Shown one piece after another: positions 17,959-27,227 of a stretch of 64,000 nucleotides of DNA (position 1 is the first letter of the stretch; each line of letters begins with the position of its first letter). Made by a program: the position numbers and the translations under genes. Source of the stretch: Metaclostridioides mangenotii (GTDB lineage: Bacteria; Bacillota; Clostridia; Peptostreptococcales; Peptostreptococcaceae); contig NZ_JAGGJX010000001.1 in assembly GCF_017873185.1 (NCBI RefSeq), forward strand, positions 682,001 to 746,000, given 5' to 3'. Below the pieces are notes generated by a model. It saw nothing but the letters and a program-made list of their open reading frames with translations, was not told the DNA's origin and made no database searches.

Positions 17959-17986
17959 GGTAGATTAATAAATTCGGAGGTAAACT

Positions 17987-18661
17987 ATGTTTAAAATAAT
18001 GATAATTGAAGACGACTCTACACTCAAAAAAAAGGTAGCTGAGTCTCTAACTAAGTGGGGTTACGAAGTGTATCCTATCAACGACCTAGAAAATGTTATA
18101 GAAGAATTTAAATTATACGATCCTCACCTTGTACTGCTTGACATAAATCTTCCGTTTTACGATGGTTTTCATTGGTGTAATGAAATAAGAAAATTTTCAA
18201 AAACTCCAATAATATTTATATCTTCAAGAGATTCAAATATGGACGTGATTATGGGTGTTAATTTAGGTGCGGATGATTATATACAAAAACCATTTTCTAT
18301 AGATATACTAATTGCGAAAGTAAATGCTCTACTTAGAAGAACCTATAATTTTGCAGAATCAAACTCTAATAAAATAGTACACAATGGAGTTATATTAGAT
18401 TTATCGACTGCTTCAATAGAATTCAGTAATAATTCTATTGAACTTACAAAAAATGAGGTTAAAATTTTACATGAACTTATGAAGTCAAACGGGAAAATTG
18501 TTAGTAGAGACAAGCTCATGAAAAAGTTGTGGGACAGCGATTGGTTTGTAGATGATAATACGCTTACTGTAAATGTAAATAGAATAAGGTCTAAGTTAAA
18601 AGACATAGGGTTAGAAAACTTTATAGAAACCAAGAGAGGTCTAGGCTACATAATAATGTAG
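17987..18661 (+). CDS. BceR-type response regulator (OmpR family)
   Basis: This 224-residue regulator has a receiver domain (about 1-115) with the acidic pair EDD near the start, phospho-acceptor Asp in LVLLDINLP (about residue 53) and the conserved Lys in QKPFS. A winged-helix DNA-binding domain follows (about 130-222; NEVKILHELMKSNGKIVSR and the terminal TKRGLGYI). The GGAGG before the ATG is strong. It sits divergent from a BceAB-type transporter and 17 bp before an intramembrane-sensing kinase, the standard context for BceRS. It probably binds the TTACA-N4-TGTAA site 29 bp upstream. Confidence 0.92.
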   Translation: MFKIMIIEDDSTLKKKVAESLTKWGYEVYPINDLENVIEEFKLYDPHLVLLDINLPFYDGFHWCNEIRKFSKTPIIFISSRDSNMDVIMGVNLGADDYIQKPFSIDILIAKVNALLRRTYNFAESNSNKIVHNGVILDLSTASIEFSNNSIELTKNEVKILHELMKSNGKIVSRDKLMKKLWDSDWFVDDNTLTVNVNRIRSKLKDIGLENFIETKRGLGYIIM

Positions 18662-18678
18662 TTGGGTATGGTGAATAA

Positions 18679-19683
18679 ATGACTATAAAAAAATTTTTAA
18701 AAGATAACTACAGTTTTTTTATATACAATCTAACACTTTTGCTTTTGATAACACTTACTCTAGTTTTCTCTCCAATTGATTATGTCTTTATGGATACTAT
18801 TATGTACATCTCTTTAATAGATGTAGTACTTACAACTACCTATTTGAGTCTAAAATACCTAAATAAAAAAGTTTTTATAAATAAATTAAAAGAAGGTATA
18901 GATAATAATAATTTTAATGAGCTTACTATATTCAATTCAAATGAAGAAGAAAAATTTTACTTAAATTTGTTGAGAGAATATCAAGATAGCTCTAATAAGA
19001 TATTAAACGATAACAAAAAAGAGCTTGAAGAAAATAAAGACATGATAAATTTATGGGTTCACGATGTAAAGATTCCTATATCCATAGTAAAATTAATTAT
19101 CGAAGATAACGAAGATGAGGAATTTGATGAAGTACTCACAGGCATAAACACTGAAATTTTCAGAATCGAAAATGCACTTGAGAGAGTCTTGTATTTTTCT
19201 AGACTTGACAGCTTTCACAAAGATTTCTTTATACAAGATGTAAATTTAGAGCGAATTGTAAAAGATGTTGTAAAAAAATATTCAACATATTTTATAAATA
19301 AAAAAATTTCTTTAAAACTTGAAAACCTTGACTACACAGTGCTTTCGGATAAAAAATGGCTGACATTTATCTTGGAACAAATTGTTGGAAATTCACTAAA
19401 GTATATTTCTTCAAACAATGATATATCTATTACTTGCAAAAAAACAAAAAATTATTTACAATTAAAGGTGGAAGACCATGGTTGTGGCATAAAAAAAGAG
19501 GACCTAAGTAGAATCTTTGATAAAGGTTTCACTGGAAACAATGGTAGGTACAATGCTAAGTCTACAGGTCTTGGATTATATTTGGTGAAAGAACTTTCTG
19601 ATAAATTAAAACACGATATTAAAGTTGAATCTGAGTACGGAAAATATACTCTATTTACTATCGAATTTAACGTTAACATGTAA
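18679..19683 (+). CDS. BceS-type intramembrane-sensing histidine kinase
   Basis: This 334-residue kinase has two closely spaced N-terminal membrane helices (about 13-32 and 36-57) with almost no outside loop, the hallmark of intramembrane-sensing kinases. The phospho-acceptor His lies in NLWVHDVKIPISIVKL at about residue 127, the variant H-box of the BceS group. The ATP-binding domain shows the N-box (IVGNSLKY), a D-x-G-x-G motif (DHGCGI) and STGLGLYLVKEL. Such kinases get their signal from the BceAB transporter rather than from the ligand itself. The gene is followed within 40 bp by a MacA-like adaptor and is probably co-transcribed with it. Confidence 0.9.
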   Translation: MTIKKFLKDNYSFFIYNLTLLLLITLTLVFSPIDYVFMDTIMYISLIDVVLTTTYLSLKYLNKKVFINKLKEGIDNNNFNELTIFNSNEEEKFYLNLLREYQDSSNKILNDNKKELEENKDMINLWVHDVKIPISIVKLIIEDNEDEEFDEVLTGINTEIFRIENALERVLYFSRLDSFHKDFFIQDVNLERIVKDVVKKYSTYFINKKISLKLENLDYTVLSDKKWLTFILEQIVGNSLKYISSNNDISITCKKTKNYLQLKVEDHGCGIKKEDLSRIFDKGFTGNNGRYNAKSTGLGLYLVKELSDKLKHDIKVESEYGKYTLFTIEFNVNM

Positions 19684-19721
19684 TATCTTAAAGTGTGTCT
19701 GTAAATATTAAGGAGGAAAAA

Positions 19722-20885
19722 ATGTCGTTTTTAAAAAGGTTTAAAAATAGAAGATTACAAATTTACATAGGGATTGCAATTATTATATGTATTTGTCTAG
19801 GGATACTATCTTTTATTGATAAGAAAAAAAATGTTGAAGATGTGCAAAATAACTTAACTGAAACATACACTATCCCTGAAAGTGAAAAAATCTTTATAAA
19901 TGGTTCTGTGGTGCCAAAACAATCAAAAGATTTCGATGTACCAGCAGGTTCAGAGCTAAGCAGCGTTAGTGTTCAAGATGGACAGGAGGTTAGCAAAGGA
20001 GCACTACTTTTTACAAGCAAAAATGAAGCTATAGTCTCTCAAATAGACAGCTTAAAAACACAGGTAGAACAGTATAAAAAACAAAAGAAAGATCTACCTA
20101 ATACTCCTGAAAATAGCATCACTATAAAAACTTTAGACAGTGATATAAGTAGATTAAATAAAGAAATATCTACTCTTAACAACAAGGCTTATACAAAAAC
20201 TACTGCTCCGTTTGATGGTAAGGTATATGTAAATGACTCAGAGTCTCAAGCACAAAACTTAGAACAACCTGTGTCGTCTTCGCTTATATCTTTAGAAAGT
20301 ACTGAATTGTACATGAAGGGACAAGCTAGCGAACAAGATTTTCCTAAGTTAGCTATTGATCAAACAGTTGAAATTCTAGTATTTTCAACTGATGAAACAT
20401 TAGCTGGTCGTATAAGTTCTATTTCTGATAGACCTTCTAATTCTGTTGCAAATATGAATGGACAGCAGGGTTCTACAATGTCTTATTACGATATAAGCGT
20501 ACAATTTGACAGCCAAGAAAATTTAGTAAACGGATTCCATATACAAGCATCAGTAAAAGTTGAAAACTCTAGCTTTAAAATACCAGCTTCAGCTATCCAA
20601 GAGGATAAAAAAGGAAATACTTATGTCTTTAAAGATATGGACGGAGTTATCAAAAAACAATTAGTCGATGTATCAACTCATACTGAAAATTCGGCAGTAG
20701 TAAGAAGTGGACTTGAAGAAAATGATGTTATAATTAAATTCCCTACAGAAGATATGAAAGAAGGCGATCCTGTTCCAGGATCAACGGGATCTCCTGGAAA
20801 TACTGATAAAGATGGCGGTATAGACAACCCATTTGAAAACCAACCAGACCCTGAACCTGAAGAAGATTTTCCAACTGTAGGTTAG
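19722..20885 (+). CDS. MacA/HlyD-like membrane fusion (adaptor) protein
   Basis: This 387-residue protein has one N-terminal membrane helix (about 13-33) and an extracellular adaptor region: a lipoyl-like half (FDVPAGSELSSVSVQDGQEV), a short coiled coil (about 100-145), the second lipoyl half (APFDGKVYV) and beta-barrel regions. It ends with an acidic, Pro/Gly-rich tail (EENDVIIKFPTEDMKEGDP and the last 30 residues rich in D, E, P). The ATG at 19722 follows AAGGAGG; an upstream GTG would include that site. In Gram-positive bacteria such adaptors work with MacB-like ABC transporters in exporting or resisting peptides. It is 3 bp from the ATPase gene that follows. Confidence 0.85.
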   Translation: MSFLKRFKNRRLQIYIGIAIIICICLGILSFIDKKKNVEDVQNNLTETYTIPESEKIFINGSVVPKQSKDFDVPAGSELSSVSVQDGQEVSKGALLFTSKNEAIVSQIDSLKTQVEQYKKQKKDLPNTPENSITIKTLDSDISRLNKEISTLNNKAYTKTTAPFDGKVYVNDSESQAQNLEQPVSSSLISLESTELYMKGQASEQDFPKLAIDQTVEILVFSTDETLAGRISSISDRPSNSVANMNGQQGSTMSYYDISVQFDSQENLVNGFHIQASVKVENSSFKIPASAIQEDKKGNTYVFKDMDGVIKKQLVDVSTHTENSAVVRSGLEENDVIIKFPTEDMKEGDPVPGSTGSPGNTDKDGGIDNPFENQPDPEPEEDFPTVG

Positions 20886-20888
20886 TAT

Positions 20889-21569
20889 ATGCTGATTTCA
20901 TTAGAGAATATACAGAAGTATTACAAAGTAGGGAAAGAAGAAATTCATGTATTAAAATCATTAAATCTACAGATTAATTCAGGTGAATTTGTAGTAATAA
21001 TGGGAAAATCGGGTAGTGGTAAAACTACCCTTCTAAATATTTTAGGGTTCTTAGATAGATTTAACGAAGGACATTATTTTTTTAATGGCAAAGATGTAAC
21101 AAATTTAAGTGAAAATCAACGTTCCGATTTTAGAAACAGCAATATTGGATTTATATTCCAACAGTTTAACTTGATAGAAACACTAAGTATCTATCAAAAT
21201 GTTGAATTACCACTTACATACAACTCTTCTCTAAAGAGAGATGAACGAGAATCAATTGTAGAAGATAAACTTAGAGCTGTTGGTCTTTTAGATAAGATTA
21301 AAATGAAACCCCTGCAATTATCAGGTGGACAACAACAACGTATCGCTATAGCGCGTTCTCTTGTAAATGATCCTCAAATTATATTTGCAGATGAGCCTAC
21401 TGGTGCTCTAGATAGTGAAACAAGTTCTGATATTATGGAATTACTAAAAGATCTAAATAGAAAAGGTAAAACTATAATTATGGTTACACACGATCAAGAT
21501 ATGGTTAGGTATGCTACAAAAGTTATACGACTTAAAGATGGTGTATTCGTTTCGGAATCGGAGGTGTAG
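20889..21569 (+). CDS. MacB-like ABC transporter ATP-binding protein
   Basis: This 226-residue ATPase shows Walker A GKSGSGKTT at about residue 40, the signature LSGGQQQR, Walker B IIFADEPTGALD and the H-loop VTHDQ. It belongs to the MacB/LolD group. The gene is separated by 3 bp on each side from the adaptor and permease genes, so the three subunits are made together and form an adaptor-ATPase-permease complex in the membrane. Confidence 0.92.
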   Translation: MLISLENIQKYYKVGKEEIHVLKSLNLQINSGEFVVIMGKSGSGKTTLLNILGFLDRFNEGHYFFNGKDVTNLSENQRSDFRNSNIGFIFQQFNLIETLSIYQNVELPLTYNSSLKRDERESIVEDKLRAVGLLDKIKMKPLQLSGGQQQRIAIARSLVNDPQIIFADEPTGALDSETSSDIMELLKDLNRKGKTIIMVTHDQDMVRYATKVIRLKDGVFVSESEV

Positions 21570-21571
21570 TC

Positions 21572-22804
21572 ATGAATTTAATAAAAAACTCACTGGCAAA
21601 CTTAAAAGGTCATAAACTGCGTGTAGCTGTAGCTCTTTTATTTATCATAATAGGTGTTACATCTGTGATTGTAGTAAGCTCTGTTGGTAATGGTTTTGAA
21701 AAACAAATAACCGAATCTGTAAGTCTTGCAAATTCAAAGCAAACTGTAATTTATTTTGAACCTAATGATCAAAGTATGGATGATTTAACTGCTTTTTTAA
21801 AGCCCATTACTACTCAAGATTTAGAAGAGCTCTCTTTTGTTGAAGGCATTGAAAAACTTTCTCCTAGTAAAGGAGTATTCGATACTGGCGCCTACTACAA
21901 TGAAGCAACTTTTGATAAAAAATCTACTTCTATTGAAGTCAGCCCTATGAAAAAAGATACAAAAATAGATTTAGTTGCTGGTAGAGGAATTACTCTAGAT
22001 GATGAAAAAAGAAAAGTTGTTCTTATAACTCTTCAAAATGCAACTGACTTATTTGGAGACCCAGAGAAAGCAATCGGTTCTGGAATTACTATAAGTGGTT
22101 CTATTTTTGAAGTTATCGGAGTCGTAGATGATAGCTCTGATCCAAATGCCCAAAACAATCAAGTTGCTATGGGACCTATGGGTGGACAATATCCAACTGC
22201 CATTACTCCTAAAAAAGCTTTTAACGATTTGATGAATGATCAAAGCAATTACAATACAGATATACAAATGGTAGATTTGAGAGTTTCAGATGGTTATGAT
22301 GTATTTGAAGTAGCGAATACTATTATCGAAAAATTGTATGAGTTACATCCAGATATAAATGGTTCCTACACAACTCCAGATCCTACAGAACAAATGCAGG
22401 CACTAGAAACTATAACATCTAGTACTAATAAAGTGGTTTCATTTATAACGGTTGCTGCAATGTCTGTCGGAGGTATTGGAGTAATGAACATAATGTATGT
22501 TTCTGTAATGGAAAGACAACGTGAAATTGGTATCAGAAGAGCTATAGGTGCTAAACCTATATCGATCTTACTTCAATTTTTAACTGAGGCTATATTCATT
22601 ACAGTTGTAGGAGGGATACTTGGAATATTTGTTGGGCTTGCGGCTACAAACTATGTATCACCTCGAATTGGTTTCGAGGTTATTCCAAGCTTTAACAGTG
22701 TTCTTTACGCAACACTTGCGACTATCATTACCGGAATCGTATTCGGTATGATTCCTGCATATAAAGCATCAAAACTCGATCCTATCAAAGCAATATACAA
22801 ATAG
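21572..22804 (+). CDS. MacB-like ABC transporter permease
   Basis: This 410-residue protein has the four-helix MacB topology: helix 1 (about 18-40, RVAVALLFIIIGVTSVIVVS), a large extracellular MacB_PCD domain (about 45-280), then three C-terminal helices with the FtsX block (about 285-405; MYVSVMERQREIGIRRAIGA is the cytoplasmic coupling loop). It ends the bceRS-macAB-like run and is followed by a strong terminator. The likely role is antimicrobial peptide or bacteriocin resistance alongside the divergent BceAB pair. Confidence 0.9.
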   Translation: MNLIKNSLANLKGHKLRVAVALLFIIIGVTSVIVVSSVGNGFEKQITESVSLANSKQTVIYFEPNDQSMDDLTAFLKPITTQDLEELSFVEGIEKLSPSKGVFDTGAYYNEATFDKKSTSIEVSPMKKDTKIDLVAGRGITLDDEKRKVVLITLQNATDLFGDPEKAIGSGITISGSIFEVIGVVDDSSDPNAQNNQVAMGPMGGQYPTAITPKKAFNDLMNDQSNYNTDIQMVDLRVSDGYDVFEVANTIIEKLYELHPDINGSYTTPDPTEQMQALETITSSTNKVVSFITVAAMSVGGIGVMNIMYVSVMERQREIGIRRAIGAKPISILLQFLTEAIFITVVGGILGIFVGLAATNYVSPRIGFEVIPSFNSVLYATLATIITGIVFGMIPAYKASKLDPIKAIYK

Positions 22805-22812
22805 AAATTAAT

Positions 22813-22859
22813 AAAAAGGCAGTACATAGTATACTTTATATACTATAGTACTGCCTTTT
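22813..22859 (+). terminator. Terminator of the bceRS-macAB-like operon
   Basis: A long hairpin (AAAAGGCAGTAC at 22814-22825 with GTACTGCCTTTT at 22848-22859, extended inward by ATAGTATA/TATACTAT with one bulge) lies 9 bp after the last stop. It also faces the convergent pyrC gene and can serve both. Confidence 0.88.
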
Positions 22860-22922
22860 ATAATTGATATTATGCTTTGCTCTTTTCTAAGAACCGCTCT
22901 TTATTAATTTTCATATTTTTTT

Positions 22923-24188
22923 CTAATCGTGTTTATACACTACTTCTCCATTGCAAATTGTGTACTCTACTCTTCCTTTTAAAATCCAACCAAGAAATGG
23001 CGTATTACATGCTTTTGATGCAAACTCTTCTACTTTCCATTCTTTTTCTATATCAAATATAACTATATCTGCTTTTTTTCCTTCTTCTATTGATCCAACA
23101 TCAAGTCCGTAAATTTTTGCTGGATTTATGGTCATCTTTTCTAGTAATTCCATAAGTGTAAGATGCCCTTCATCTACTAAACTCATTATACCCAACCCAA
23201 GTGATGTCTCAAGCCCTATTATTCCACTAGGCGAATCTATAAAATCTCCGCCTTTTTCTTCTTTAGTATGAGGTGCATGATCAGTCGCAATTACTTCTAT
23301 TGTTCCATCCTTTAAACCTTCTATTATACTTAATCTATCTTCTTCGGTCCTAAGTGGCGGATTCATCTTTGCATTTGTACCGTATTTTAGAACGCTATCC
23401 TCTGTTAAAGTAAAGTGATGTGGTGTAGCCTCAGCAACTACATCTGCGCCCAATTTTTTTGCCATTCTAACCGATTCTACAGCTACTACTGAACTTATAT
23501 GCTGTATGTTTACCTTAGCGCCTGTATGAAGCGCTAACATACAATCTCTAGCTACCATTACATCTTCCGCTACTCTTGGAGCTCCAATTATTCCTAATTT
23601 CTCTCCTGCTTTGCCTCTATTGATTCCTGTATTTTCTATAAGCGATGGATCCTCTTCGTGAAAGCTAAGTGGTACATTTAAATTTTTAGCCTTGAACATA
23701 GCGTCCATTACAACCTTGCTGTCCATAATAGGAAGTCCATCATCTGTAAAACCAACAGCCCCTAAATCTTTTAATTTCTCCATATCAACAATATGTCTTC
23801 CAGAAAACGACTTTGTTATTGAAGCTGATTGTAAAACATTTATTGGGAGTTCTTTAGATTTCTCTAATATATATTTAAGAGTTTCTTCATTATCTACTAT
23901 TGGCTTAGTATTTGCCATGCAAACTACAGTAGTGAACCCTCCTCTAGCAGCAGAATTTGCTCCTGTTTCTAGATCTTCTTTATATGTATATCCCGGATCT
24001 CTAAAGTGAACATGTACATCTATAAGCCCTGGGGCAACTACACATCCTTTTGCATCTATAACTTCACTATAATCGCCTTCATCAAAAGATCCTATTTTAT
24101 ATATTTTGCCATCTTTAATAACTATATCTAAATTGGCATCTACCCTCGTCTTAGGATCTATAAGTCTTCCATTTTTTATTAAAATCAC
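22923..24188 (-). CDS. pyrC: Dihydroorotase
   Basis: This 421-residue class I dihydroorotase interconverts carbamoyl aspartate and dihydroorotate in pyrimidine synthesis. The metal-binding motif is DVHVHFRDPG at about residue 58; later motifs include ATPHHFTLTED and IATDHAPHTKEEK near residue 300. The start is a GTG at 24188, 6-7 nt after GGGGGA, and the protein begins MILIKNGRLIDP, normal for the family. No other pyr genes adjoin it, so it is an isolated pathway gene here. Its stop is about 60 bp from the convergent operon terminator. Confidence 0.93.
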   Translation of the reverse strand: MILIKNGRLIDPKTRVDANLDIVIKDGKIYKIGSFDEGDYSEVIDAKGCVVAPGLIDVHVHFRDPGYTYKEDLETGANSAARGGFTTVVCMANTKPIVDNEETLKYILEKSKELPINVLQSASITKSFSGRHIVDMEKLKDLGAVGFTDDGLPIMDSKVVMDAMFKAKNLNVPLSFHEEDPSLIENTGINRGKAGEKLGIIGAPRVAEDVMVARDCMLALHTGAKVNIQHISSVVAVESVRMAKKLGADVVAEATPHHFTLTEDSVLKYGTNAKMNPPLRTEEDRLSIIEGLKDGTIEVIATDHAPHTKEEKGGDFIDSPSGIIGLETSLGLGIMSLVDEGHLTLMELLEKMTINPAKIYGLDVGSIEEGKKADIVIFDIEKEWKVEEFASKACNTPFLGWILKGRVEYTICNGEVVYKHD

Positions 24189-24517
24189 AGTAAATCCCCC
24201 TTATCATAAGTTCATCTAATTCAATTATACCATTTTTAGGTCGACGCGATAAATTATTCTTAATGTCTATACTTAAAATCTTCACGAAATATATCCATAC
24301 TATCAACCTCCTATGTGTAGTATGTCATCTTTAACTATATCTTTTGGTTGTATCGGTTATTTATTGTTCAATAATTCGATTTATTTATCTGGAGGGGTAA
24401 TTTTATCTAGTCTATTATATTCACTTATCCAATAAAATATAAGGAGGGTAGCATTTAAGCTATCCTATTAATGTTTATATGTTTGACTTAATCCTTATTA
24501 TCTACTAAAGAAAATAA
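24189..24517. other. Intergenic region with a leader repeat and a degenerate hairpin
   Basis: This stretch upstream of pyrC holds copy A of a dispersed repeat (entered separately) and, at 24446-24465, a hairpin GGGTAGC-ATTTAA-GCTATCC. The hairpin resembles the core of the perfect terminator at 25966-26007, including its TTAAGCTA segment. I see no long reading frame. Confidence 0.5.
24260..24329 (-). repeat. Dispersed leader repeat, copy A, with a 12-codon ORF
   Basis: Read on the minus strand, a conserved block contains ATACTAC, CATAGGAGG and then GATAGTATGGATAT. It thus has a Shine-Dalgarno and an ATG (start 24298). The frame from that ATG is only 12 codons (MDIFREDFKYRH) before TAA at 24260. 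The same block occurs at 47562-47650 and 49024-49156. Copy A differs more from B and C than they do from each other. The reading frames after the ATG do not match. Confidence 0.65.
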
Positions 24518-24546
24518 AAAGCACCCGTTGCCAAATCGGATGCTTT
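24518..24546 (-). terminator. Terminator of the collagen-like protein gene
   Basis: A 10-bp stem (24518-24527 with 24537-24546, AAAGCATCCG/CGGGTGCTTT on the minus strand, one G-U pair) is followed by TTTTTATTTT on the minus strand, about 200 bp past the gene's stop. Confidence 0.8.
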
Positions 24547-24743
24547 AAACATTGAATATTATCATTAACTTTATTGATTACATGTAACCCATAAAGACTT
24601 TTTTCTTATCAACTTTTAAAAATTTTTTATAGCTGCTACTTTCTTATAACCACTTACGAAAAATAACTATTATTAATATATCAATCTAGGAAAGTACTTA
24701 ATTAATTTATAAACTTATTTCATAAGATACATTTATTTTCTAA

Positions 24744-25760
<1,017 letters not shown>

Positions 25761-25965
25761 ATTATCTTCCTCCTGCAATATTAGTAAACTATAGTAAATT
25801 TTAATAATCCACTATAATAAATATATATGATATTATATTATTGTTGTTACATGTATGTTTATGTATTTATTTGTAGAAAAATTTTATTTTTAAAAAATGT
25901 TAATAAACAAATACCTCTTTGTTGATATACTATCACTGTAGTCAATTTACCAATTCACAAAAAAG

Positions 25966-26007
25966 AGATAGTAAGAGGGTAGCGATTAAGCTACCCTCTT
26001 ACTATCT
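25966..26007 (-). terminator. Perfect 18-bp hairpin terminator after the 22-aa ORF
   Basis: Arms at 25966-25983 and 25990-26007 are perfectly complementary over 18 bp around a GATTAA loop, and TTTTTT follows immediately on the minus strand. There is no T run on the plus side, so it ends a minus-strand transcript, the only candidate for which is the tiny frame at 26046-26114. Confidence 0.85.
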
Positions 26008-26045
26008 ACAACAATTTTCTCTTTTTCAACCACCCAACCACTTTA

Positions 26046-26114
26046 CTATATATCTCCTTGAACATTACCTACAAAATTAGTTACATTGTCTGGGAACTTC
26101 TCTAATCCTCTCAT
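26046..26114 (-). CDS. Tiny ORF of unknown function (22 aa), possibly frameshifted
   Basis: An ATG with AGGTG 7 nt upstream opens a 22-codon frame, MRGLEKFPDNVTNFVGNVQG plus DI, then TAG. Just past the stop, the next frame reads SKVVGWLKKRKLL and ends within about 15 bp of the hairpin terminator. The junction is the AT dinucleotide run ATATAT, so one dinucleotide change would give a single 36-residue peptide with a basic, amphipathic end. I do not recognise it. Membrane-active or bacteriocin-like peptides look like this, but so does random decayed DNA next to a mobile-element scar. Confidence 0.4.
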   Translation of the reverse strand: MRGLEKFPDNVTNFVGNVQGDI

Positions 26115-26142
26115 GTCCCTTCACCTATAGCGTAAGCATTTC

Positions 26143-26431
26143 TACACATATAAGACTTCAAACCGTACTATTATAATAGGCGATACTTTAATGAGTATTT
26201 TAAATGATCATAAAAAGTATCAACTGGAAATTAAGTTGAGATACGGACAGTACTATAAATATATTGATAAAGACATACGCATGCAACAATGTTAATGAAC
26301 AGTGGCGTGAACCTAAAAGAGATACAGAAAAGATTAGGGCATGCCAATATTAGAATTACTATATATATGCGCACTATTATGAAGATTCTCAAAGAAATAC
26401 AATTGATATGTATGAAAGGTATATAAAATAA
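26143..26431 (+). pseudogene. Decayed tyrosine recombinase (integrase) C-terminal part
   Basis: Translation in three successive frames gives integrase sequence. Frame 1 reads YTYKTSNRTI, GDTLMSILNDHKKYQLEIKL and ends YYKYID. After a one-base loss, frame 2 resumes RHTHATMLMNSGVNLKEIQK then RLGHANIRIT, the catalytic H-x-x-R and LGH boxes. Another shift gives YAHYYEDSQRNTIDMYERYI, the Tyr box, and stop at 26431. About 20-30 residues between the first two pieces are missing. It is clearly a dead gene and the residue of a phage or integrative element. Integrase binding-site-like repeats follow directly. Confidence 0.85.
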
Positions 26432-26432
26432 A

Positions 26433-26486
26433 TTTGCCACCAACTTATACCTTTCGGTGGTAAATCGGTGGCAAATACATTTTTTT
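26433..26486. repeat. Integrase arm/att-like repeats TTTGCCACC and a 21-bp motif
   Basis: Directly after the integrase stop lie TTTGCCACC (26433-26441) and, inverted, GGTGGTAAA (26456-26464) and GGTGGCAAA (26467-26475). The last begins a 21-bp motif (26466-26486) found again, in the same orientation, at 49298-49318. Such nonamers next to int genes are typical binding sites of tyrosine integrases. Confidence 0.65.
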
Positions 26487-26504
26487 CGTTATATTTTTTA
26501 TTAA

Positions 26505-26521
26505 AAGCATTGATAATGCTT
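26505..26521 (-). terminator. Short terminator of the rubrerythrin gene
   Basis: A 7-bp stem AAGCATT/AATGCTT with a three-base loop is followed by TTTTAATAAAAAA on the minus strand, 9 bp past the rubrerythrin stop. Confidence 0.6.
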
Positions 26522-26529
26522 ATCTATTC

Positions 26530-27075
26530 TTAGTTTTCGAAGTATCTGTTTAATAATCCTAAGAATGCTTTACCATGTCTAGCTTCATCTTTACACATTT
26601 CATGAACTGTATCATGTATAGCATCTAGTCCTAATTCTTTAGCTCTCTTAGCTAATTTTAATTTTCCATCAGTTGCACCGTACTCAGCGTCAACTCTAAC
26701 TCTTAAGTTTTCTTTAGTGTCAGCTACAACAACTTCTCCTAATAACTCAGCAAATTTTGCAGCATGCTCAGCTTCTTCAAAAGCTATTCTCTTGTAAGCT
26801 TCAGCTACTTCTGGATGTCCTTCTCTATCCGCTTGTCTACTCATAGCTAAGTACATACCAACTTCTGTACATTCTCCTGTAAAGTTAGCTCTCAATCCTT
26901 CTACTATTTCTTCGTCAACACCTTGAGCTACACCTATTCTGTGCTCGTCAGCCCAAACCATTTCACCTTTCATTTCTTCGAACTTATCAGCTCCTACTTT
27001 ACATACTGGACATTGCTCTGGAGCAGTTTCCCCTTCGTGTATATATCCACATACTGTACAAACCCATTTTTTCAT
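26530..27075 (-). CDS. Reverse rubrerythrin (N-terminal rubredoxin, C-terminal diiron domain)
   Basis: This 181-residue protein begins with a rubredoxin-like iron site ([20 protein letters not shown], residues 6-25) and continues with a four-helix ferritin-like domain that holds the diiron ligands ([13 protein letters not shown]-type Glu, [24 protein letters not shown]). Classical rubrerythrins have the domains in the other order. This layout is that of the reverse rubrerythrins of clostridia, which reduce hydrogen peroxide and oxygen in anaerobes. GGAGG precedes the ATG. It is a single-gene unit with a short terminator. Confidence 0.92.
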   Translation of the reverse strand: MKKWVCTVCGYIHEGETAPEQCPVCKVGADKFEEMKGEMVWADEHRIGVAQGVDEEIVEGLRANFTGECTEVGMYLAMSRQADREGHPEVAEAYKRIAFEEAEHAAKFAELLGEVVVADTKENLRVRVDAEYGATDGKLKLAKRAKELGLDAIHDTVHEMCKDEARHGKAFLGLLNRYFEN

Positions 27076-27227
27076 GTTTCATTTCCTCCTAAAATTAATT
27101 TTTCATTTAAATTTTTATTTTAATAAATATTGCTACATCATTATTAATACCCTAGATGAATTATATTAAACATAAAAATTTAAATTTTTTAATTATTACC
27201 TTAAGATTAATTTTAGTATAAAATGGA

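Noticed and set aside
26231-26443. 70-codon open frame on the minus strand
   Set aside because: It lies antisense to the integrase relic, which has clear integrase boxes on the plus strand; the frame has no Shine-Dalgarno and no recognisable domain.
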